Shown piece by piece: positions 1-7,034 of a stretch of 8,933 nt of DNA. The notes under the pieces were generated by a model. It had not been told where the DNA came from, ran no database searches, and saw nothing but the letters and a program-made list of their open reading frames with translations. A program made the position numbers and the translations under genes. Where the stretch lies: NCBI GenBank assembly GCA_013203265.1, contig JABMQK010000125.1:1-8933 (forward strand), in the 5' to 3' direction. Every line of letters begins with the position of its first letter. Position 1 is the stretch's first letter. Source of the stretch: a bacterium. Lineage in GTDB: Bacteria > Omnitrophota > Gorgyraeia > Velamenicoccales > JABMQK01.

Positions 1-366
1 GATACCAGCCAAAAACTCATAACCGCTAAGTTTAGTCTTTGATAAATATTGCACAAGCTCATTAACACTTGCCCCTGCTCCTATAGTCAAAATGTTATTG
101 TTTAGGCTAATACGCCTAAAAAATAGGGAAGTGAGTTTTATAACTATTCCATTAAATCCGCTATCATCTATCAACAAATTCGTTCCCCTACCAATAACAA
201 AACAGGGAATTTTATTCCTTTTTGACTCTCGTAAACACTGCTTTAGATCCCCAACATCCTTTGGTTCAAAAAAAAATGACGTTGGACCTCCAATTTTAAT
301 ACTAGTATATTTATTAAGAGGTTCTTTAAATCTTACTTTTCCCTTTAAATTTATTAACCAATTCAT
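1..366 (-). CDS. murB: UDP-N-acetylenolpyruvoylglucosamine reductase MurB (5' part, cut by window edge)
   Basis: The first 122 codons of MurB are visible, and the gene runs off the left edge in an open frame. MurB is the cytoplasmic FAD enzyme that reduces UDP-GlcNAc-enolpyruvate to UDP-MurNAc with NADPH. The visible part is the start of the FAD-binding domain: PLNKYTSIKIGG (about residues 16-27) matches the family's 'T-x-x-x-I-G-G' opening. IGRGTNLLIDDSGFNGIVI (about 58-76) matches the usual GGGSNLL loop with Arg and Thr substitutions. GAGASVNELV and LSGYEFLAGI follow, the latter being the start of the LSG-x-E-F-x-x-G-I-P-G motif. The catalytic Ser and Glu lie outside the window. The start overlaps the end of murC by about 41 nt. 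GTG (367-369) and ATG (364-366) are adjacent in frame; I chose ATG. The nearest SD-like AGGAG (complement of 385-389) is far away, about 18 nt from the ATG. No other start of ATG, GTG or TTG type is visible before the conserved region, so the long overlap looks real. Confidence 0.95.
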   Translation of the reverse strand, partial: MNWLINLKGKVRFKEPLNKYTSIKIGGPTSFFFEPKDVGDLKQCLRESKRNKIPCFVIGRGTNLLIDDSGFNGIVIKLTSLFFRRISLNNNILTIGAGASVNELVQYLSKTKLSGYEFLAGI

Positions 367-1696
367 CACAAATCTTATTTATATCTCCTGCCCCGAGAAA
401 AAGTACTAAATCCCCCTTTTGAATAATATCTAAGAGTTCACTAATTAAAATACTCCTGTCTGCAAACTTTGTTTCAGGCTTTTTAGAACTTTTTAATATT
501 TCATACAGATTATATGCATCTACTCCCTTAATTTTCTTTTCCCCAGCAGGATAAACATTAGTTATAAATAAATAATCAGCATTAAAAAAACTTTTGCTGA
601 ATTGTTCTAATAGATATTTCATGCGGGTATAACGATGTGGTTGAAATACTACCAAAAGTCGCTTTTTATTAAACCCTCTTGCTGTCTCTATTGTAGCGCG
701 TATCTCTGTTGGATGATGTGCATAATCATCGATTATTAAAATATCATCTTGATTATACTTTATCTGAAATCTCCTTCTGACTCCTAAGAAACTCTCCATC
801 GCTCCCTTAATTAAATCTGCATCTATCCTCAACTCTAATCCGAGACCAATAACAGCTAAAGAATTAGAGATATTGTGTTTGCCAGGCATGTTTAATCGGA
901 ACCTTTGCATGAATTTATTTTTATAAAAGACATCGAATTGCGAAGTGAAAAAATCAAGTTTTATATTGGAAGCGAATATATCTGCTTTCACATTGAGGCC
1001 AAAACTAATATTCCTTCTATCAATTTCCTTAACTACATTATGAATTTCCTGGTCATCAAAACACCAAAAAACACATCCGTCTCTGTGAGTGTTCAAAATG
1101 AATTTCTTAAAAGCGATTTTGATACCTTCAAACGTCTTATAATAATCTATATGCTCACAATCAATATTGGTAATTATTGAATAATTCGGTTTATAAAACA
1201 AAAATGTACCGTCACTCTCGTCCGCCTCAGCTACAAAATATCTGCCAAGTCCTAATTGTGCATTATTGGAAATATTACCTACGACACCACCAACAGCTAT
1301 TGTAGGAGATAAACTCGCTTCTGTCAAAAGGTGCGCAGCCAAGGAGGAAGTAGTAGTTTTACCGTGTGCTCCTGATATCGCTATAACTACCTGCTTGTCC
1401 ATCAAAGAAGCTAAGAATTGTGCCCTCTTAACTACAGGAATTTTCTGTCTAAACGCCTCTTCTAATTCACAGTTACTAGATTTTATAGCGGAAGAATAAA
1501 TAACTAAATCCTTATTCCTTATGTGGTCTCGGCTGTGCCCGATATAAATATCAGCCCCTAACTTTATCAGCTTTTTTGTATTTTCGGATTCATTAATATC
1601 GGATCCTGATACTTCATAGCCCTTTTTTAGAGATATCTGCGCAATCCCACTCATACCAATACCGCCAATTCCAATAAAATGAATTCTTTTTCTCAT
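326..1696 (-). CDS. murC: UDP-N-acetylmuramate--L-alanine ligase MurC
   Basis: Complete 456-residue cytoplasmic Mur ligase that joins the first amino acid, normally L-Ala, to UDP-MurNAc using ATP. Three domains are recognisable. The N-terminal UDP-binding Rossmann domain begins with HFIGIGGIGMSGIA (about 6-19). The central ATPase domain has the P-loop GAHGKTTT (109-116) and EADESDGTF (157-165), the MurC signature with its Mg-binding acidic residues, followed by PGKHNISNSLA (about 271-281). The C-terminal domain has GVRRRFQ (305-311), DDYAHHPTEI (323-332), FQPHRYTR (351-358), VYPAGEKKIKGV (381-392) and GAGDI (435-439). The length is normal for MurC, and EADESDGTF plus DDYAHHPTE separates it from MurD, MurE and MurF. 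The ATG overlaps the stop of the upstream protease gene as ATGA (1693-1696), and no good SD is visible, so translation is probably coupled. The 3' end overlaps murB. Confidence 0.97.
   Translation of the reverse strand: MRKRIHFIGIGGIGMSGIAQISLKKGYEVSGSDINESENTKKLIKLGADIYIGHSRDHIRNKDLVIYSSAIKSSNCELEEAFRQKIPVVKRAQFLASLMDKQVVIAISGAHGKTTTSSLAAHLLTEASLSPTIAVGGVVGNISNNAQLGLGRYFVAEADESDGTFLFYKPNYSIITNIDCEHIDYYKTFEGIKIAFKKFILNTHRDGCVFWCFDDQEIHNVVKEIDRRNISFGLNVKADIFASNIKLDFFTSQFDVFYKNKFMQRFRLNMPGKHNISNSLAVIGLGLELRIDADLIKGAMESFLGVRRRFQIKYNQDDILIIDDYAHHPTEIRATIETARGFNKKRLLVVFQPHRYTRMKYLLEQFSKSFFNADYLFITNVYPAGEKKIKGVDAYNLYEILKSSKKPETKFADRSILISELLDIIQKGDLVLFLGAGDINKICDELVNKFKGKSKI
385..389 (-). promoter_or_regulatory. 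possible distant Shine-Dalgarno for murB
   Basis: AGGAG within the murC coding region lies 15 nt before the GTG and 18 nt before the ATG that could start murB. The bases encode the murC residues just after the GAGD motif, so the match could be incidental. It is listed because nothing better is visible for this start. Confidence 0.3.
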
Positions 1697-2484
1697 CTAT
1701 TTAAAGACTTTAACCACTGCTTGTATAAATCTTCAGTATTCTTAATATTAAAATATGTTTTACGCAAGGCTTCATCTAGGCTCTTGTTCTCTCTTAAACT
1801 TTTACAGAGTATTGCAAATCTATATTCTTCAAATTTATTCATAAGAAAATAAACAATACTTACTGCCTGAGCATAAAATATCTCTGCAATCTCACTATTA
1901 ACAATGTCGTGAGCGTTTTTAATATTCGATAACTCTTCCATGGTTAATAATTTATCCTCTGATATAAATGATTCAACAATACTTTTAGCGGCATAGCGCT
2001 TAGATTTTTCCTGATAACTGGCAATTCCCTCTTCAAACCAAAGCGGAATTTCATTTTTAAAACCTACGAACTCCCTGAAAATAATATGACCTAATTCATG
2101 AGGAAGGATAGAATCAAAAAAACCTGCAGCGTGCGGATATGTCCATATCTTCTTATCCCGATAGGAAGCACACCCCCCTGACCAATCAGGCTGCCTAGTC
2201 TCCTTTTGATATGAAGTTTTATCCGGAAAGATATAAATATGTGCGCGTTCATCCCAAAGCCAAAAATTGTAACGACGATAACCTAAATCATCAGCGATCT
2301 CTTCATAATAACCCTCAGCAGCATCAATAATATCTTCAATGAAATCCCTATCGATTCCTTCTTTATAATACACTATAAAGTGTGTGCTACGTTCTTCTTT
2401 AAAATCCTTATCTAAAGCATAAATAAAAAAACAAAATAGTAAAGTAGTAACTATAGTTAAACAAAATATTCTTAATAGTTTCAT
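1693..2484 (-). CDS. predicted exported gluzincin zinc metalloprotease (peptidase MA-like)
   Basis: A 263-residue protein that is not a member of the canonical dcw set. Residues about 4-23 form a hydrophobic stretch after MK, read as a signal peptide or N-terminal membrane anchor. A possible cleavage site lies near IYA-LD, and I see no convincing lipobox. The mature part begins with a beta-rich segment (HFIVYY, AHIYIFPDKTSY). A WSGGCASYRDKKIW stretch (about 101-114) follows, then HELGH (129-133, complement of 2086-2100) and WFEEGIASY (149-157). H133 and E152 are separated by exactly 18 residues, the HExxH-x18-E spacing of gluzincins: two His and Glu152 would bind zinc, and Glu130 would be the catalytic base. 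The pattern resembles the Peptidase_MA-like families, with a helical C-terminal half. The gene overlaps murG (ATGA 2481-2484) and murC (ATGA 1693-1696), so it belongs to the same transcript and is probably translated by coupling. The substrate is unknown; an envelope role is inferred only from the export signal and the neighbours. Confidence 0.85.
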   Translation of the reverse strand: MKLLRIFCLTIVTTLLFCFFIYALDKDFKEERSTHFIVYYKEGIDRDFIEDIIDAAEGYYEEIADDLGYRRYNFWLWDERAHIYIFPDKTSYQKETRQPDWSGGCASYRDKKIWTYPHAAGFFDSILPHELGHIIFREFVGFKNEIPLWFEEGIASYQEKSKRYAAKSIVESFISEDKLLTMEELSNIKNAHDIVNSEIAEIFYAQAVSIVYFLMNKFEEYRFAILCKSLRENKSLDEALRKTYFNIKNTEDLYKQWLKSLNR

Positions 2485-3542
2485 TTTGTTAAAATAAATG
2501 CTAACTCTGCTATTTTATTTCTAGCATCAGGTAGATTGATTACATCTAAAACTTGTGACATTTGTTTTAATTTATCTGGGTTATTTTTTAAATCAGTAAT
2601 TTTCCCTTTTAAAATCGCCTCACATAAAGATTTATCTTCTATCAAAATTGCGGCGTTTTTTTCAACAAGAAAACGTGCATTATCTAACTGGTGTAGCTTG
2701 GCATAAGGATAAGGGATTAATATTGAAGGTACTCTTAAAGCCGCAATTTCTGCCATTATAGTTGCTCCTGCTCGAGAAAGAACAAAATCACAGGCGCTAA
2801 AAGCGCAATCCATACGTTCAATAAAAGGAAAAACTTTATATTTAACATTAATATTTTTATACTCCCGCCTAACACGTTCGTAATCAAGAGCGCCAGTAAT
2901 ATGAATAACTTGTATATTGGAGAAACTTTTATCTCTTAAAACTTCTAAAATTTGTGTGTTGATTTTAAACGAACCTTGGCTGCCACCCATTACTAACATT
3001 GTAAATCTCTCGGTGTCTAAGTCGAAGAATTTCCTCGCTTCTCTTTTATCTAACAGCCTTATCTCTTTTCTCAGAGGATTACCAAAGAATAATGCTTTAT
3101 TTTTTAGTTTATCACTAATTTGCTTATTTGAAAAACTAAATATAATTTTATTTGAAAAATTAGCAAGAAGGCAATTTGATAACCCTAACTTCATATTTTG
3201 TTCATGAATAAAATTGGGGATTCTTCGAAAACAAGCGCAGATTATAAATGGAATGCTCAAATATCCTCCAAAACCAACAATTAAATTTGGCCTCAGCGTC
3301 TTTACCAATGTCTGCGCTCGGAAAAATAATCCTAAAAGATTATAACTAGTTAAAACTGTTATCTTTCTTCGTTTAAAGAATACAGGATTAAAATCACTCT
3401 TTAATATTTTTCTTTCTAATTGACCATCCGTAGTAACAAAATTGATTTCAACATCCCTATCTTTATCTCTTAAACCCTGACAAAAAGCAATCGCTGGGAA
3501 GATATGGCCGCCACTATGACTAGCTACTACTAATACTCTCAT
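2481..3542 (-). CDS. murG: UDP-GlcNAc:MurNAc-(pentapeptide)-PP-undecaprenol GlcNAc transferase MurG
   Basis: Complete 353-residue peripheral membrane glycosyltransferase (GT28, GT-B fold) that converts lipid I to lipid II on the inner face of the membrane. The N-terminal acceptor domain opens with ASHSGGHIFPAIA (about 7-19), then VGFGGYLSIP (89-98) and HEQNMKLGLSN (113-123). GNPLRKEI (154-161) leads into the C-terminal domain. The C-terminal UDP-GlcNAc-binding half shows GGSQGSFKIN (186-195), SRAGATIMAE (256-265) and PYPYAKLHQLDNA (277-289), all in the expected order. Two loops deviate from the family consensus: GGTGGH reads SHSGGH, and HEQNxxPGxxN reads HEQNMKLGLSN. The length agrees with E. 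coli MurG (about 355). Its ATG overlaps the ftsW stop as ATGA. An SD-like GAGGAG lies about 15 nt upstream inside ftsW, one of the few visible in this operon. Confidence 0.97.
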   Translation of the reverse strand: MRVLVVASHSGGHIFPAIAFCQGLRDKDRDVEINFVTTDGQLERKILKSDFNPVFFKRRKITVLTSYNLLGLFFRAQTLVKTLRPNLIVGFGGYLSIPFIICACFRRIPNFIHEQNMKLGLSNCLLANFSNKIIFSFSNKQISDKLKNKALFFGNPLRKEIRLLDKREARKFFDLDTERFTMLVMGGSQGSFKINTQILEVLRDKSFSNIQVIHITGALDYERVRREYKNINVKYKVFPFIERMDCAFSACDFVLSRAGATIMAEIAALRVPSILIPYPYAKLHQLDNARFLVEKNAAILIEDKSLCEAILKGKITDLKNNPDKLKQMSQVLDVINLPDARNKIAELAFILTK

Positions 3543-4633
3543 AGAAATATATTCTTTCTCCTCGAAACATTAAGTAATAATCCTATTGCTACCATGTTGA
3601 ATATCAAAGCTGATCCACCGTAACTTATAAAAGGCAAAGGGAGGCCTTTTGTAGGAAACATCCCTATGGAAACTCCTATATTTATAACAGTTTGCAGGGC
3701 AATCAAAGATACTATGCCAATAGACAAAAATCTAAAGAAATCATCATTACTAAAACGTACGATCTTAATCATCTGCCAAATAAGTAAGATAAATAACAAA
3801 ATAACTACTATCGCCCCAATAATTCCCATCTCCTCTCCTATGACAGAAAATATAAAATCGGTATGGGCAGCAGGGAGATAAAATAATTTTTGTTTGCCCT
3901 GTCCTAAACCTTGCCCAAATAAACCTCCTGAACCAAAGGCTATCTGTGATTGAATAATTTGAAAACCTGCCCCTTTTGGATCAGCCCAAGGGTTTAAAAA
4001 TGAAAAAATCCTTGCCCTGCGATACGGAATACTAAATACAAGAAAATATAAGGCTGGTAAACTTATCAATCCGGCCGAAATGAAATAACTGTAATTTACG
4101 CCAGCACAAAACCACATAATACCAGCAACAAAAACTAATGCGATAGCAGTGCCTAAATCTGGCTGCAGAAGTATTAAAAGTATTGGTATTGATAAGGCAA
4201 TTAGAGAAGGAAGTAATCCATAGGAAAAATTATTAATAATGTCTTTACGTCTAGAGATAAAATCTGCCAAATATATTATAAAAGTAACTTTTATTAACTC
4301 TGAAGGCTGAAATCCAAGATTACCTATTTTTATCCAACGCTTTGCACCAGCTGCTTCTCTACTAAATCCAGGTATTAAACTCAAAAAAAGCAATAATAAT
4401 GAAAAAAGGAACAGGGGTTTGGCCAATTTCTTTATTACTTGTTGGTCGACAGCCATAGAAATAAACATGAGAATAAAACCCAACAGTAAAAAAAACAAAT
4501 GTCTCTTTAAATAATAAAGACTATCTCCTTTATCATTCCATGCATAAATGGAGCTTGAACTATAAATCATAACAACTCCAATACCTAAAAGCATTAATAA
4601 GATTAAAATTATTGAAAGACGGGTTTTACGCAT
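3539..4633 (-). CDS. ftsW: septal peptidoglycan glycosyltransferase FtsW (SEDS family)
   Basis: Complete 364-residue polytopic membrane protein of the SEDS family (FtsW/RodA/SpoVE), which polymerises lipid II at the division site with a partner class B PBP such as FtsI. About ten hydrophobic segments are visible. Family landmarks are VVMIYSSSS (20-28) in the first segment, FQPSELIK (108-115), LLQPDLGTA (155-163), FGSGGLFGQGLGQG (233-246), LPAAHTDFIFSVIGEE (253-268) and FPTKGLPLPFISYGGS (326-341). Asp259 in HTDF matches the catalytic Asp known from RodA and FtsW. I assign FtsW rather than RodA because of the position between murD and murG and the PTKGLPLPFISYGG ending. The ATG is fixed: an in-frame TAA lies four codons upstream. 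It follows the only intergenic gap in the window and has no recognisable SD. The stop forms ATGA with murG. Confidence 0.96.
   Translation of the reverse strand: MRKTRLSIILILLMLLGIGVVMIYSSSSIYAWNDKGDSLYYLKRHLFFLLLGFILMFISMAVDQQVIKKLAKPLFLFSLLLLFLSLIPGFSREAAGAKRWIKIGNLGFQPSELIKVTFIIYLADFISRRKDIINNFSYGLLPSLIALSIPILLILLQPDLGTAIALVFVAGIMWFCAGVNYSYFISAGLISLPALYFLVFSIPYRRARIFSFLNPWADPKGAGFQIIQSQIAFGSGGLFGQGLGQGKQKLFYLPAAHTDFIFSVIGEEMGIIGAIVVILLFILLIWQMIKIVRFSNDDFFRFLSIGIVSLIALQTVINIGVSIGMFPTKGLPLPFISYGGSALIFNMVAIGLLLNVSRRKNIFL
3558..3563 (-). promoter_or_regulatory. Shine-Dalgarno-like site for murG
   Basis: GAGGAG, followed by AAAG, lies within the ftsW 3' coding region about 15 nt before the murG ATG. 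The spacing is longer than the usual 5-10 nt, so ATGA coupling to ftsW probably also contributes. Confidence 0.45.
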
Positions 4634-4662
4634 TAATTTATTTTATATTTTTATCTAGGAAA
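4634..4662 (-). other. 29-nt murD-ftsW spacer without a visible Shine-Dalgarno
   Basis: This is the only non-coding stretch in the window. In the transcribed direction it is almost entirely A and T (it ends AAATATAAAATAAATTA) and contains an in-frame TAA four codons before the ftsW ATG. I see no GGAG-type ribosome binding site and no hairpin followed by a T-run. An A/U-rich unstructured leader could be bound by ribosomal protein S1, or ribosomes ending at the murD stop could reinitiate; both are inference. A TATAAA-like string is present, but without a paired -35 element I do not call a promoter. Confidence 0.6.
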
Positions 4663-5949
4663 TTATCTAGCGACTCTACAAGAGGATTTTAAATTATTAA
4701 CTATCCCTTTGAATATTCGACCGCGCTCTTGGTAATTAGAAAACATATCAAAACTGGCGCACATAGGAGAAAGCATAACGCAATCTCCTTTTCTTGCTTG
4801 GTTAAAAGCCAAATTCACAGCTTCATATATGTCTTTTGCGGTTGAAATTTTTATTAAACCATTGAGAGCGTCTTCTATTTTTGTTTTTGATTCACCAAAT
4901 AGGACCAGAGACTTTACTTTATTTTTCAAGATATTGCTTATAATAGCAAAATCACTACCCTTGTCTCTACCTCCGGCAATTAAAATAGTCGGCTTAATAG
5001 AATTTTCTAACGCCCAGATGGTTGCTTCTATGTTAGTGGCCTTAGAATCATTTACAAAATCTATCCCATTAATATTGCTTACGAATTCCAAGCGATGCTC
5101 TATGCCCGTAAATTCCTCAAAAACCTTATAACAAATATCCAAATCAATTCCAAATATCTCAGCTACTTTTAAAACGGCTAACTGATTCGGATTAAATTTG
5201 CTTTCATCAAAACCGCTTTTGCCACCCCCAAAATATAAAACCTCTGCTTCTGTTTCACTAGCTAAAGATCTCAACCGACTGTCAGCATAATTCAAAATTA
5301 AGAAATCTTCTTTCTTTTGATTAATAAATATCCGTTTCTTTGCTTTTAAATATTCTCCCAAGTTCTTATACCTATCTAAGTGGTCTGGTGTGAAATTTAA
5401 AATTATACTAACCTTTGGCCTAAATTCCTTAATCGATTCAAGCTGAAAAGAACTTACCTCCAGACTTATTAAATCAGTATCCTTTATCTTATCAATACAA
5501 GAAGAAAAAGGCTTTCCGATATTGCCCAATACAAATACATCTCTTCCTGCTTTCTCTAAAATTTTGCCTATCAAAGTAGTAACTGTTGTCTTACCATTTG
5601 TGCCGGTTATGGCGATAATCTGTGCTGGACAATGCTGATACCCTAATTCAATTTCTCCAATCACCTCGATATTCTTCTTTCTTGCCCACTCTACAGCTTC
5701 ACAATTATAACTAATCCCTGGACTTATTACTAAATAATCGGCACTTTCTATAATCGTCTTTGTGTGCTTACCCAACTCAAAATCTATAGATAACTTCTTT
5801 AGATCGCAAGAATATTCTCTCTGCTTTGCATCATCAGTCTTATCACTAATAAATACCTGCGCGCCTAATTTATTAAGTAATTTTGCGCTAGCAAGTCCAC
5901 TACAGCCCAAACCCAATACCACAACGTTCCTATCTTTAAAATCTATCAT
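4663..5949 (-). CDS. murD: UDP-N-acetylmuramoyl-L-alanine--D-glutamate ligase MurD
   Basis: Cytoplasmic Mur ligase of 428 residues that adds D-Glu to UDP-MurNAc-L-Ala with ATP. The N-terminal Rossmann domain begins NVVVLGLGCSGLASAKLL (8-25), and SPGIS (76-80) is typical of MurD. The ATPase domain has the P-loop GTNGKTT (116-122), LGNIGKPF (141-148), EVSSFQLE (164-171) and NFTPDHLDRY (185-194). The C-terminal domain has EHRLEFV (284-290), FVNDSKATN (298-306), AGGRDKGSDF (325-334) and LSPMCASFDMF (393-403). An upstream in-frame ATG at 6003 would add 18 residues (MDIFCHTCHFYIN...) inside the mraY coding region. I prefer the ATG at 5949 because it forms ATGA with the mraY stop and places the Rossmann strand at the usual distance from the N-terminus. 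The segment between LYFGGGKSG and NQLAVL (about 238-258) is shorter than in E. coli MurD and lacks the usual G-x-HN. Confidence 0.96.
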   Translation of the reverse strand: MIDFKDRNVVVLGLGCSGLASAKLLNKLGAQVFISDKTDDAKQREYSCDLKKLSIDFELGKHTKTIIESADYLVISPGISYNCEAVEWARKKNIEVIGEIELGYQHCPAQIIAITGTNGKTTVTTLIGKILEKAGRDVFVLGNIGKPFSSCIDKIKDTDLISLEVSSFQLESIKEFRPKVSIILNFTPDHLDRYKNLGEYLKAKKRIFINQKKEDFLILNYADSRLRSLASETEAEVLYFGGGKSGFDESKFNPNQLAVLKVAEIFGIDLDICYKVFEEFTGIEHRLEFVSNINGIDFVNDSKATNIEATIWALENSIKPTILIAGGRDKGSDFAIISNILKNKVKSLVLFGESKTKIEDALNGLIKISTAKDIYEAVNLAFNQARKGDCVMLSPMCASFDMFSNYQERGRIFKGIVNNLKSSCRVAR

Positions 5950-7034
5950 CTTATTTTCAAAGTAATTAATGTAAAAATGGCAAGTATGGCAGAAAATATC
6001 CAAAATCTAACAATTATTTTAGACTCTGGAATACCTAACATCTGAAAGTGATGGTGCAGAGGAGCCATTTTAAAAACTCGCTTTTTCCAAAACCGAAATG
6101 AAATAATTTGAATTATAACTGACATAGCTTCTATAACAAATACTCCTCCAACGATAACTAAAAGAATCTCTTTTTTAATTAAAAGTGCTACTATTCCTAT
6201 TGCTCCTCCTATGGCTTGTGAACCCACATCGCCCATAAAAATACCCGCGGGAAAACAATTGAACCAAAGAAACCCCATGCATGCGCCCACGAGTGCTGCA
6301 CAAAAAACAGTCAACTCGCCAGCATAAGGAATGAATGGAACCAAAAGATAATTACTAAAACCAGCATGCCCTGCAATATAACACAATATGCTAAAGGCTA
6401 AAGCTGTCATAATTGTACAGCCTACAGCTAATCCATCTAACCCATCGGTAAAATTGACAGCATTAGATGAACCACAAATAACAAAAATTACAAAAGGAAT
6501 ATAAAGTATTCCGAGATTAATAACCAGATTCTTAAAAAACGGAAAATAAATATTTGCTGAAACACTTTTATCAAAAAATAAAAGAACACCTACTGTTAAT
6601 CCAATAATTAATTGAACTGAAGACTTAGTGAAAATACTTAGTCCTTTGAAACTACCTTTCTTCAACTTAACATAATCATCAACGAATCCTAAAATTGCAA
6701 GTGCAATAAATGTAAACAAAGTTAATATGATATATCTATTAAATATATCTGCCCAAATCAAAGTGGATAATACGACACTTATAACGATTAACAGACCTCC
6801 CATTGTAGGCGTTCCCTGTTTATATCGTTGTATATCATAAAGCTTAAGAAACCCCTCTTTTCTTATATTTTCCTGAATTTTAAATTTCTTTAGGTGATTA
6901 ATAATGTATCTTCCCAGAAAAATTGACAGGAAAAAAGTGGTAAGGGCAGCCATTGCTGCTCGAAAAGTAATATACTTAACAATATTAAATACAAATAGAC
7001 TGTCTTTTAAATTATATAATAAATTATAAAGCAT
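5946..7034 (-). CDS. mraY: phospho-N-acetylmuramoyl-pentapeptide-transferase MraY
   Basis: Complete 362-residue polytopic inner-membrane enzyme that transfers phospho-MurNAc-pentapeptide from UDP to undecaprenyl phosphate, making lipid I. About ten membrane segments are visible. Diagnostic motifs in order are KQGTPTMGG (72-80), GFVDDYVK (116-123) with the catalytic Asp pair D119/D120, NAVNFTDGLDGLA (191-203) with D197, FLWFNCFPAGIFMGDVGS (255-272) with D269, and MAPLHHHF (323-330), the MraY-specific triple His. The C-terminus (RFWIFSAI...TLKIR) also matches the family, and the length is close to the E. coli protein (360). The ATG shares one base with the murF stop (TAATG), with no SD apparent. 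At the 3' end the TGA overlaps the murD start as ATGA. Confidence 0.98.
   Translation of the reverse strand: MLYNLLYNLKDSLFVFNIVKYITFRAAMAALTTFFLSIFLGRYIINHLKKFKIQENIRKEGFLKLYDIQRYKQGTPTMGGLLIVISVVLSTLIWADIFNRYIILTLFTFIALAILGFVDDYVKLKKGSFKGLSIFTKSSVQLIIGLTVGVLLFFDKSVSANIYFPFFKNLVINLGILYIPFVIFVICGSSNAVNFTDGLDGLAVGCTIMTALAFSILCYIAGHAGFSNYLLVPFIPYAGELTVFCAALVGACMGFLWFNCFPAGIFMGDVGSQAIGGAIGIVALLIKKEILLVIVGGVFVIEAMSVIIQIISFRFWKKRVFKMAPLHHHFQMLGIPESKIIVRFWIFSAILAIFTLITLKIR

Noticed and set aside
92..409. Plus-strand open frame of 105 codons, antisense to murB and the end of murC
   Set aside because: It lies opposite two well-supported genes, has no recognisable domain and no convincing start context. 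It is a shadow frame, as are the other plus-strand frames (near 905-1180, 1266-1499, 2917-3207, 3666-3881, 4829-5131, 5762-5965, 7044-7262 and 7961-8158).
1349..1372. MurC P-loop GAHGKTTT with Ala where E. coli has Thr (GTHGKTTT)
   Set aside because: Ala at this position is, to my knowledge, also found in Bacillus-type MurC (GAHGKTS), so it is not unusual.
2413..2484. Lipoprotein signal in the metalloprotease, based on Cys at residues 8 and 18
   Set aside because: The residues before each Cys (RIF-C, LLF-C) do not fit the lipobox rule of a small residue at -1. An ordinary signal peptide or anchor is more likely.
4634..4700. Possible promoter ahead of ftsW (TATAAA/TAAAAT-like strings)
   Set aside because: In sequence this AT-rich, -10-like strings are expected by chance, and the only -35-like candidate (TTGTAG) matches poorly.
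5950..6003. Upstream in-frame ATG that would extend MurD by 18 residues
   Set aside because: The extension overlaps mraY, does not resemble the MurD N-terminus and would place the Rossmann strand too far from the start. The ATG at 5949 forms an ATGA overlap like the other junctions.
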